From positions 2,012,001-2,076,000 of the forward strand of contig CAJHZI010000533.1 in the NCBI GenBank assembly GCA_905160935.1: a stretch of 64,000 nucleotides of DNA. Direction: 5' to 3'. The notes beneath the pieces were generated by a model. The model had not been told where the DNA came from, did not search any database, and saw nothing but the letters and a program-made list of their open reading frames with translations. Positions within the stretch are counted from its first letter, which is position 1; every line of letters begins with the position of its first letter. Source of the stretch: Enchytraeus crypticus. Its lineage: Eukaryota; Annelida; Clitellata; Enchytraeida; Enchytraeidae. Shown piece after piece: positions 38,720-45,864 of this stretch. The translations under genes and the position numbers were made by a program.

Positions 38720-38750
<31 letters not shown>

Positions 38751-41083
38751 CTTTCTCTCTCTTTCTCTCTCTCACTCTCTTTCCATCCCATTCTATATAA
38801 ACGATATTTTTGAATTCTTTCTCTCATGACTATGCCCGTCATAGTTTCTATTACTATTACTGTAACTTGATTGCTTCATTGCAGCCTACCTATTTGCCAG
38901 ACGGTTGGTTCACTCTAAGGCTCTGAAGGATTGGGACTTTCAGTTGACCAACAGGCTGCTGCCGCAGTGTGCCAAGCTAGGGAACTACACGGAGCAGTAC
39001 ATCCAGTGCCACCTCAGGCACATCACCATCGCCGGCAACTCTCCCGTGGGCACCTGCAAGATTGGAGCCCCTAATGACCCAACTGCCGTGGTGGACCCCA
39101 ATCTACGGTATGAGTGCAGTGTTGGAGGTTTTGAATCGACTGGTGGTTGCTAGATTGAAATTCATCATCATCATCAATTCCTTGCGTTCAGAGGAGAACA
39201 TAGGGCGGCAAACATTCCTCCATTAATTTCTGTCTTTAGCAATCCTCACAGCATCTTCCCATGGAATGTTCAAAGTTTTAAATCTTTGTTGATCGTGTTG
39301 AACCAAGTACTTCTAGGTCTTCCTCTTTTCCTTTTCCCTTGGCTTCCAATTTAAAAATTTCCAATTTAGATTGAAATTATTGGTTGAATATTGAAATTGC
39401 TGATATTGTTGGTTGTTGAATTAATTTATTGAAATAATTTATTAATAATTTTTTTATTGAAATAATTTATTAATAATTTTTTTATTGAAATAATTTATTA
39501 ATAATTTTTTTATTGAAATAATTTATTAATAATTTTTTTATTGAAATAATTTATTAATAATTTTTTTATTGAAATAATTTATTAATAATTTTTTTATTGA
39601 AATAATTTATTAATAATTTTTTTATTGAAATAATTTATTAATAATTTTTTTATTGAAATAATTTATTAATAATTTTTTTATTGAAATAATTTATTAATAA
39701 TTTTTTTATTGAAATAATTTATTAATAATTTTTTCATTGAAATAATTGCTTGTCGAATTGATTGGTTGCTGACATAATTGGTTGTTAAATTGATTGTTTG
39801 ATAAAAAAATCAATCAATCGGCTGTTGAAATAATTAACAGCTGAAAGTATTTGCTGTTGAATTGATGTATTTTTGAAATTATTGCTTGTTGAATTGATTA
39901 ATTGTTAAAATTATTGATTTACAAAACTAGAGGGGCTAAGTTTAGCGTCTTTGTCTTTAAGACAAGGAATATTTGAGATGGTTTTAGTGAATTTTCCATC
40001 TGTAGCTTGATACTTAGAAGACAAACGCTATGACAACTTAGCCATTCATCCTGTTCAAGTAATAATGCAGCATAATGTTGATTTTATTATTAAAAATAAT
40101 AATTTTATTTATAATTTCTTATAAAATTTATATTAATTTTAATGATCAAAAGTTGAATCATTTAAAAATATTTAAAAATCCCAGTTTATAATTTATTTTA
40201 AGAAATATGAAGAAGAGTTTGATAGAACATATTCTAAGGGGAGAGAGAGGACTATTAATAGAAGGTAGAATGGAAGAAAAAAGAGGCAGGGGCAGGCCGG
40301 GATTAGGTATGTTAGATGATTTAAAAACCCACTCATATGTGGAAATGAAGAGTAAAGCGGAAGACAGAGAAAAGTGGAAGCGTTACAAACCATGGACCTG
40401 CGAGTAGGCAGTGCACTAAGAGAGAGAGAATTTATTATAGTATTTGTTAGGGAAGGTTCTACGACGAACCCTAAACTAGACCATGCAGATTCAAAATATC
40501 TTTCCTGAATACGGATTAAAACATTAAATTAATTTTTAACTTTCTAATTGAAAACAACGCAATTTTCATATATAAAAAATCAAGTGTATTAGAGTATTAT
40601 ACAATAGTATAATTTCTTTCTCTTCAGCACATGTTTCTTCAGATCGTTTGGGATGAATTGATTTGTAGTGGCATGTGATGGGGGACGTCCCTGACATCAT
40701 CCTTGTATAAGTTAAACCTTTATTAATATGCACTGTATGAAGTGTATTAAGTGTATTAGGCCTATATTACACTTCTTATTATTTATTTATTTTTACACTT
40801 CTAACGATTTATTAAACAAAGTAATTTAAAATGCTTAATATTTTATTGTAATTTCAGCATACGAGGCCTGAAGAACATTCGTGTAGTTGATGCCTCTATC
40901 ATACCGAACGCTCTCAGCGGCAACTCCTTCACTACTCAAATAATGATCGCAGAGAAAATAGCTGACGTCATCAAGGAGAAGGACTCTGTGAAAGCGATAC
41001 GAGATTACTTCAAGCACTTGCTGGACTCAAAGCACAAGAGAATGAGAGAGGACGATGAACCGAACGAGAAACACAAGCATTAG
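27965..41083 (+). CDS. GMC-family FAD-dependent oxidoreductase (glucose/choline dehydrogenase-like), 11 coding exons
   Basis: The product belongs to the glucose-methanol-choline oxidoreductases, which use FAD to oxidise an alcohol or sugar hydroxyl. Exons are 27965-28100, 29141-29358, 30943-31132, 31881-32009, 32757-32878, 33674-33841, 35314-35470, 36140-36288, 38299-38476, 38885-39107 and 40858-41083. All phases join without a stop to give 631 aa, normal for the family. Residues 8-20 are a hydrophobic N-terminal segment (signal anchor or signal peptide). The FAD-binding motif YDYIIVGGGTAG is at 41-52 with the ADP-ribose acid in LLIEAG (E72). GMC signature 1, GKGLGGTSNMN, is near 125-135, and signature 2-like AGTVGTTKLLLLSGVGP near 297-313. 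The C-terminal substrate domain has SPVGTCKIG (535-543) and DASIIPNALSGNS (568-580). Ser535 replaces the usual catalytic His, while Asn579 is kept at the second active-site position. The tail is charged. The substrate cannot be told from sequence. Confidence 0.9.
28150..28256 (-). mobile_element. SINE-A copy 7 in GMC intron 1
   Basis: tRNA-like head kept, 3' body shortened. About 50 bases downstream of the exon 1 donor and antisense to the gene. Confidence 0.8.
28490..28615 (+). repeat. 21-bp repeat in GMC intron 1
   Basis: About five units of AGTTATATGACAACTTAGTG-C, the last interrupted. Confidence 0.8.
28893..29033 (+). mobile_element. SINE-A copy 8 in GMC intron 1, near-consensus
   Basis: Cleanest copy in the window: GGCTGGAGCCAGTGGCGAAG start, both Pol III boxes, full body and TTTACCAGCTTTTTT end. 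It ends about 110 bases before exon 2. Confidence 0.88.
29141..29358 (+). CDS. GMC exon 2 (FAD-binding glycine motif)
   Basis: Acceptor TTTACTATAG. The split Val codon completes VGGGTAG. It encodes the dinucleotide-binding loop and the LLIEAG strand. Phase requires the weak donor AAAAAC|GTTGGT, because the stronger-looking GTACAT five bases on would put exon 3 out of frame. Confidence 0.85.
29455..29478 (-). mobile_element. Family D remnant in GMC intron 2
   Basis: Short match, GGATGATGTCAGGGACGT. Confidence 0.4.
30943..31132 (+). CDS. GMC exon 3 (GMC signature 1)
   Basis: Acceptor ATAATTTTAG, donor ACAG|GTATGG (phase 1). It reads VCPWAMGKGLGGTSNMNYM, the signature-1 region that packs on the flavin, and then YLRGSRHDYDDWA. 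Confidence 0.9.
31172..31228 (+). mobile_element. SINE-A copy 9, 3' fragment in GMC intron 3
   Basis: Only the last ~55 bases (ACATCGCTTTCAAGTGAGG onward) remain, a 5' truncation as expected for target-primed insertion. Confidence 0.75.
31322..31466 (-). mobile_element. SINE-A copy 10 in GMC intron 3
   Basis: Full-length, opposite in orientation to the fragment 100 bases upstream, with a short internal duplication around GATGACGATGAC. Confidence 0.82.
31881..32009 (+). CDS. GMC exon 4
   Basis: Acceptor TTATTTTTCAG, donor TTCG|GTAAGT (phase 1). It encodes FHGFGGRLTVGDA, the usual H-G-x-G-G-x-L-x-V segment of the family, then INKVMDLCFREVGL. Confidence 0.9.
32050..32232 (+). repeat. 29-bp minisatellite in GMC intron 4
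   Basis: Six units of GTTATGGTACATATACATGT-ATGCACTAA, starting 40 bases after the donor. Confidence 0.9.
32757..32878 (+). CDS. GMC exon 5
   Basis: Acceptor GATCTACAG, donor AATAAG|GTTGAA (phase 0). It reads GWAPTQATIRRGQRWSTYRA and NLHVLTRATANK, matching the family segment before the second FAD-binding strand. Confidence 0.9.
32905..33075 (+). mobile_element. Family F repeat, diverged, in GMC intron 5
   Basis: CT tract, GTGCAAGGAACATATTCACC and CCCTATGTAGTCC, weakly matching the other copies. Confidence 0.4.
33202..33287. repeat. Perfect palindrome, 42-bp arms, 2-base spacer, GMC intron 5
   Basis: Left arm 33202-33243 (TTGATCATCTCTTTACGCCA...) and right arm 33246-33287 are exact reverse complements around AG. 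Confidence 0.95.
33674..33841 (+). CDS. GMC exon 6 (GMC signature 2), non-canonical GC donor
   Basis: Acceptor CAATATTTCAG. It encodes the signature-2 region AGTVGTTKLLLLSGVGP and ends LDDLK. The only boundary giving the conserved LDDLK-IPVVADLPVGENLQDH junction has GC at the donor (CTCAAG|GCTTGT). The nearest in-phase GT would add ten residues (ACSLTLLPS plus one) not expected in the family. Confidence 0.8.
33873..34135 (+). repeat. (CT)n with 36-bp higher-order repeat in GMC intron 6
   Basis: CT runs are interrupted regularly by GTTTGTCTCACTCATTCTCT, about six times. It begins 30 bases after the GC donor. Confidence 0.88.
34240..34830 (+). repeat. 17-bp minisatellite in GMC intron 6
   Basis: About 34 units of AATAACCTAGTCTAATT with scattered changes (AGCCTAG, CTGGTC, TCGAATT). 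Confidence 0.9.
34880..35300 (+). repeat. CTGTA-type degenerate satellite in GMC intron 6
   Basis: Irregular ACTGT/GCTGT/GTACT pentamer-like repeats that decay to the right, up to 15 bases before exon 7. Confidence 0.75.
35314..35470 (+). CDS. GMC exon 7
   Basis: Acceptor CGTGCTCTAG, donor ACAG|GTATAA (phase 1). It opens with IPVVADLPVGENLQDHV, one of the most conserved GMC segments. Confidence 0.9.
36140..36288 (+). CDS. GMC exon 8
   Basis: Acceptor ATATGATTTCAG, donor GAAGAG|GTAGAC (phase 0). It encodes part of the less conserved substrate domain (MKASPRFRESVANIRLRH). The upstream reading frame is also open to about 36088, so a slightly longer exon with an in-phase AG at 36087-36088 is possible. 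The canonical acceptor is preferred. Confidence 0.75.
36320..36395 (+). mobile_element. Family B 5' fragment in GMC intron 8
   Basis: Contains TTGTGTTGTGTCCGAACC and GAAGAATAGAC, then breaks off just before the 24-bp minisatellite. Confidence 0.65.
36424..37605 (+). repeat. 24-bp minisatellite in GMC intron 8 with alternating monomers
   Basis: About 49 units. Two monomers, GTTGACTATGGTCTATATTA-CCAT and GTTGAATATAGTCTATATTA-CCAT, alternate over much of the array (48-bp higher order). The left edge is degenerate. Because 24 is a multiple of 3, several frames stay open; these are not genes. Confidence 0.92.
37930..38243 (-). mobile_element. Family B copy with (ATC)n tail in GMC intron 8
   Basis: Tail of ATC/GTC triplets at 37930-38055, then the body to CGGACGCAACACGG. 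Antisense to the gene, ending about 55 bases before exon 9. Confidence 0.8.
38299..38476 (+). CDS. GMC exon 9
   Basis: Acceptor AATGATTCAG, donor GAAG|GTATAA (phase 1). It reads FTIFPVLMHPKSKGTIRLKS and PLIDPRYLS, the conserved substrate-domain strand where many GMC enzymes read HPKSRG and DPRYL. Confidence 0.9.
38535..38795. repeat. (CT)n/(CTTT)n filling GMC intron 9
   Basis: CT-rich for about 250 of the intron's 408 bases. Confidence 0.9.
38885..39107 (+). CDS. GMC exon 10 (active-site segment with His replaced by Ser)
   Basis: Acceptor GCTTCATTGCAG, donor CTACG|GTATGA (phase 2). It contains GNSPVGTCKIGAPNDPTAVV. Most family members have His immediately before P-V/A-G-T/S-C, but the codon here is TCT (Ser). 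Confidence 0.9.
39429..39745 (+). repeat. 28-bp minisatellite in GMC intron 10
   Basis: About 11 almost identical units of GAAATAATTTATTAATAATT-TTTTTATT, suggesting recent expansion. Confidence 0.92.
40204..40432 (+). pseudogene. LINE-E 3' end of reverse-transcriptase ORF, in GMC intron 10
   Basis: An open frame of 66 codons reads IEHILRGERGLLIEGRMEEK, RGRGRPGLGMLDDL, SYVEMKSKAEDREKW and PWTCE-stop, then GCAGTGCACTAAGAGAGAGA. Classic 5'-truncated LINE insertion ending in its (GA)n tail. Confidence 0.85.
40683..40733 (+). mobile_element. Family D 3' fragment in GMC intron 10
   Basis: GACGTCCCTGACATCATCC, then GTTAAACCTTTATTAAT. Confidence 0.6.
40858..41083 (+). CDS. GMC exon 11 (C-terminus, stop)
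   Basis: Acceptor TTGTAATTTCAG. It reads IRGLKNIRVVDASIIPNALS, GNSFTTQIMIAEKIADVI and then a Lys/Glu/His-rich tail before TAG. The conserved NSFTTQIMIAEK helix marks the end of the catalytic fold. Confidence 0.9.
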
Positions 41084-42411
41084 GATAATCCTGGAGGCGT
41101 CAAATCTCGTAATTGCTCTTAATCATATGTTTGGCCAAGTTCTTTGTTGAATTTAATTTCAATTTTTGATTTTGAACTTCTAAAATTAGAGTCCATATGA
41201 TGATAAGAGAAATTCTGGTGGTTTTATAGTAATATTTTAAAAATATCGTAACTGTTAACTTTCAACAACAATTTGCAAGCTAGCTTCTTCCAGTATGTGA
41301 TTATATCGTCAAACATGATTTTGGACACCTCTCGAAATTTCTTGGATTTTTTGCATCTGTAATTTTTCGATTTTGATATTTTCTAATCATTTTTAAAACT
41401 CCACTTTCAAGAGTTATTTCTAAGATGTAACAGAAATTATACACTATTTATACTTTCATTTTGTGATTTTGCACGTACATGTACATACCCAATCTAACAA
41501 CTTTAAAAGAAATTCTTTCAAGTTTTCATAAAATTTCGTTCTATTTAATTCTGGATTTAAAAACTAAAAAGAGTCAATTTAGCATAATTTTTCTTAAAAT
41601 ACTTAAATCTTCGGTTGTGATGCGAGATGTTGTTTTCGACGAATGCTATATAAATGTCACGTCCTTAAGCAGGGGTTAAGGTTGAAATTGCCCTTGATCA
41701 TAGTCAGAGGGAGAATACCGAAAGGAAAGCTAAGAAAAGACTAAAAAATCTTGATTTTTCTTGTTTTGTGCATATTCATTTTTATCTAAAAAATTAAACT
41801 TTAATCCCTGCATTGATTTATATTAACGGACCTAGCTACATGTATAGGATTCTGTCTAGACGAGTGAGCGTGTGAGTGGTATGCTTTTGCTTTATGAAAT
41901 TTAATTTCCTTCCTTTAGTATAGATTTCTAGCATAGAACGATTACTTGTGTGCCTTATCCAACAACGAGAACTTAGCGTCCAATGTGACTTGACCGTAGT
42001 TTAGCTACTGTTCAATTTACTTCGGGCTTCAAATCTCTTAGTCAAAGCGTTTTCCGGTTACGTAATAAGTTAGACTAAAATATATGTGATTAGTGAAACA
42101 TTTGTGAAATCGTTTGTATTGTTTACTTTGATGTGTACTGCTGTTCACGTGGACTCAGTTTAGTTCGATGTTCTCTGTCTCTGAAGTCCTAATGCACGTG
42201 ACTCCTGAAGAATAGTTTAACATCGTCCTTGAATCAAAACCAACCAAGCACGGTTATTTAATTACTAAAATTCAATCTTCGTCAAATAGATTTGAAATCC
42301 TTATGTGTTTCTGGAAAGATAACTAAGATAGAAAGGGTTCGATAATATAACCTGTGGATGTATCTGGTAATTTTTATAATCTTCCTGCATTTCTGAATAT
42401 TAATATTGACT

Positions 42412-42565
42412 ATCTCTCTCTCTCAATTGTTCTGCCAAGTGGCACATTCAAGGTACATACTCATACTCAAGTCTGCTTTCTCGCTCAATTTAGAGCACTA
42501 TATTTCAACAAGTTATTTCCTACACAAATGACTATGCCTTACCCATACCTTATGTAGTCTATAGC
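42412..42565 (+). mobile_element. Family F repeat
   Basis: CT tract, AAGTGGCACATTCAAGGTAC, CATACTCAAGTCTGCTTTC and the CCATACCTTATGTAGTCTAT end. Confidence 0.5.
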
Positions 42566-42599
42566 TCTTGGAATAAAATATGGCGTTTGGGATGGCGGG

Positions 42600-42692
42600 T
42601 TTCCCGCTGCCTAACTCAGTTTTTGCTTTGTCGCATTTTACAGCATGTGCAGTTAACGGTAGTTATATTTATTAATTTCCCGGGCATAACAC
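42600..42692 (-). mobile_element. Family B 5' fragment, diverged
   Basis: Recognisable by TTGTCGCATTTTACAGCATGTGCAG-type sequence and the CCCGGGCATAACACA end. Confidence 0.5.
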
Positions 42693-43351
42693 AATAATAA
42701 TATCGACTAATATGCTATATACAGTATATTTTCAATTTTCATTAAATAATAAATGAAATGGCAAATAATTCTATTTACGTTGAATTCGCATTTAGGTTCA
42801 ATTTACTCAGAATTGTAACAACGCGCAACTCCGCAAACTATTTATAATACTGTCATGAAACTTTATGACTTTTCTTGTTAAGGAAGCTATTACTGAAAAT
42901 TTTGTAATAATTTTCAGTCATTCTAAAAGTATAGACTAAATGTTATTGTAGAATAATATTAAATTAAATGTTATATTTAAAATAGTAAAGTTGAGATGTT
43001 GTTCAACGTTTACATTTCAGTTTTAACATAATAATATAAGCTATTCGTATGAAAAAGCTAATAATTGATTTGTACTGATAAAAATGCCGGTACGCTTTGT
43101 TTGGAAATAAACTGAAGTATGAAATGAAGATTGAGACATATATTCTCAAATTGCGGCAATGACGGTACTGCTGGTAACACGAGAAATGGCAGACACTAAA
43201 TATTGCTAATAACAATCCTAATATTTAATAAATTGTAAAAAAATTCTAATAAATTAATTACTTAATTATCATACTATGGACTTTCAAAAAACGAGATACA
43301 TGCTTGTGCAAGGATCATGGCACACTTGCAAATCGTAGGCACAGCAGGAAA

Positions 43352-43492
43352 GGTACAGCTAAGGCTAAAGCCAAATGTAACGTCAGTTTCCTGCCCTAAT
43401 CGCATTTCAATGACGGGAAGAGCACTAGATTTGAACCCTGCATCTACTGATCCGTTGTCGAACAACTTGCCAACACGCCACCGGCACAGCCC
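43352..43492 (-). mobile_element. SINE-A copy 11, diverged
   Basis: Similar in its changes to copy 3 (GATTTGAACCCTGCATC; GTCGAACAACTTGCC), suggesting an older subfamily. Confidence 0.75.
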
Positions 43493-43935
43493 AATAGGGT
43501 AACACAATGTTTATTCACTAAAATTGTTTTAATTAAAGATTTGGAAGAAATAGTTCCCAATTCACTTAGTCAGTCTATTTCACGTTGTTTCATGTTCCCT
43601 GACAAAAGACGTTTTGCTGTTTTACTTCTGATATTTTAGCAATTCTAATTTAACTAGTAAAGCATGACCTACGTATTTATTTACGGAATTTCCAATCCTA
43701 TACGTCTAGTACCTTTCACTGTCGTCTCACATTGAAGTTATTCTACTATTTATAATCCTGCTGTCGATACCACACAATCCAGAAACTGTGCATCTAACAA
43801 TGCTTTGTGGTTGTCTGATCTGAAATTTGAATACAGGTCTCATGATTTGAGGAAAATGCTCTACACATAAGCAATATTCCAGCTAACTCAAAGCACCGAC
43901 TTTCATTTGGGTCGCATTGTTACTTAACATTGCAA

Positions 43936-44032
43936 GGATGACGTCCCTAAGATCATCCGTGGATGAGAAAATGGACGTTAAACCTGTATTATTATTATTA
44001 CTCTTATTATTATTATTATTATTATTATTAAA
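43936..44032 (+). mobile_element. Family D 3' fragment with (ATT)n tail
   Basis: GATGACGTCCCTAAGATCATCC, GGACGTTAAACCTG and a TTA/ATT microsatellite to about 44030. Confidence 0.65.
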
Positions 44033-44424
44033 TTATCGTGCACTAGAAACACAAATGATTTATTATTAAAAGACCTAATAGAAATTCTGGATACATCTTA
44101 GTATATCACACGCTGATTTGGAGGAATTTTCAAAATAGAATTCCATTTTTATTATATTAATATAGCAGGCTTGTTACAGCTTTGTACATAAATATACAAC
44201 AACCTTTGCGTAAATATTTACATATAAAAATATAAATTATTGTCAAACTCATAAATAATGCAGTCAATGCAGCACAGGAAATTCTCAACATAAAAATGAC
44301 TCATGTAAATATAATTTTATGCAAAATGGTTTCAAAATACAATCAGCTGTATGAGCTGAACCTGCCCTATTATCAAAAATTATAAATCACAAAACGTTAT
44401 TAGAGAACACAACCTAGAATAAAT

Positions 44425-44600
44425 TGTGCATGTTTATCTCTTTCTCTCTCTCTCTCTTTCCTGTCTCTCTCTCTCTCACTCTCTCTCTCTTTCTCTCTCA
44501 CTCACTCTCTCTCTCTCTCTGCGAAGTGGCATGTTCATATGGCAGGTTCTTTTAAGTACATTTTCATACCTAGAGTCTGCTTTCGCGTTCCACAAAAACA
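44425..44600 (+). mobile_element. Family F repeat
   Basis: CT tract to 44520, then GAAGTGGCATGTTCATATGG and CCTAGAGTCTGCTTTCGCG. Confidence 0.5.
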
Positions 44601-44643
44601 CTACATAAATTTAACTTCGGAAATATACTGTATTGTTGTTTCT

Positions 44644-44735
44644 CGTTATCTTCTTCAGTTCCTGCTAAGTCGTTTATTGCATACGTGCAGCTAAATGTTG
44701 GTCTCTTCTTCAGTGTCTCAGACAACAACACGGTC
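44644..44735 (-). mobile_element. Family B 5' fragment, diverged
   Basis: Keeps CATACGTGCAG, TTGGTCTCTTCTTCAG and ACAACAACACGG. A similar weaker piece is near 44945-45010. Confidence 0.5.
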
Positions 44736-45017
44736 TAACTATAAGCATTTCTTATTTTTCCAGAAAGCCAATTCGTCTGTTGTAACTATTTCAATATTAA
44801 AAAGTTCTAACAGTGTGCTTTCTAACCCGCTAACAACCAATTCGTTGGTCAAAACTTGACCCTGTAGCATATGCTATTTGTATGGAAAAAATTAACTTAA
44901 GCTATGGCTTGAAACAATAGCTTCTAAGCGGTCATATTATTGCTATTCTCGGCTTCTTCTTAGTCGTCTCTTACGACACATGCGGTAGTAGCTTATCCAA
45001 TTCCGTAATTCGCATAT

Positions 45018-45023
45018 TTTATT
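45018..45023 (-). other. Possible poly(A) signal of the ASB-like gene
   Basis: AATAAA on the minus strand about 200 bases after the stop. Chance occurrence is possible. Confidence 0.25.
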
Positions 45024-45225
45024 ACGGGACACTATAATATAGGAATATTAACTTAAGACAACATAACATAAACCACTACTCCGTTACTAGAAATTCTATC
45101 GAATAAAAATTAGATTTCTGATAATATTAAACCTAATCTACCAATAAAAGATTACCGTAAACCATCCCGTTAACTTGTAAATTGTAATTCTAGTAAGTTA
45201 TTGAAGCAAAGCATCGTTAACATCT

Positions 45226-45864
45226 TCACAACGGATTAACGAATAGAATGAAGTCTCTAAGTCTTGATGGAATCTGCAGACGATGTGATCCATGGATGAT
45301 GTTACCGGACTGATAGAGCAAAGATCGAATCTTTCTAACGGCAAGATCTTGAAGAGGGGCGGGGTTACTCAAATATAACTCCACCCAATCCAACATGGCT
45401 GACCTGCCACTCATAAATCTTCTGCAGGACTCTGAAGGTCGAAATCCATTTCTTAGCAAGCTTGCGTAGAGATAAACAGCAGTATCGAAATGATCCTTAG
45501 CTAACGTCCTCAGTTCAACATCGATCATCGCTGAAACGGGAGTCGAACCCGGAGCCGGAACCTTTCGATCCGGAGATCCTTCAGCGCTGCTTCCTCTACT
45601 GGACGCCAGTAGTCTCCTGGTTGATCGAGGAAGTGATTTAGGGGCGGGAGGTAAGCAGACAGTGGCCTGCACTAATATACGAAACATCTGCTTGTAGCAT
45701 TCCCGGGGACACTTGAGTGGCGTGTAGAGGGCCCGATGTAGGGGCTTGCCCCAGAAGAGCGTAGTCTCGGTGGCTGGGCCACAGTCGGCCCCGCTGATCA
45801 GCAGAAGTTCTAGAATGCGAGGGTTGGCCACGTCTATAGAGATCTGAACAGATTCCAGAGTAAC
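45226..45864 (-). CDS. ASB-like exon 2 (last ankyrin repeat, SOCS box, stop)
   Basis: 212 codons plus stop. The splice junction completes a repeat (LLDHGST-VTLESV), which supports the join. It ends shortly after the SOCS box (FILFVNPL). Confidence 0.85.
   Translation of the reverse strand, partial: VTLESVQISIDVANPRILELLLISGADCGPATETTLFWGKPLHRALYTPLKCPRECYKQMFRILVQATVCLPPAPKSLPRSTRRLLASSRGSSAEGSPDRKVPAPGSTPVSAMIDVELRTLAKDHFDTAVYLYASLLRNGFRPSESCRRFMSGRSAMLDWVELYLSNPAPLQDLAVRKIRSLLYQSGNIIHGSHRLQIPSRLRDFILFVNPL

Larger units (their letters stand above)
41084..45225. other. Intergenic between convergent GMC and ASB genes
   Basis: Holds the GMC 3' UTR (end not definable), family F, B and D fragments and SINE-A copy 11. 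Confidence 0.6.
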
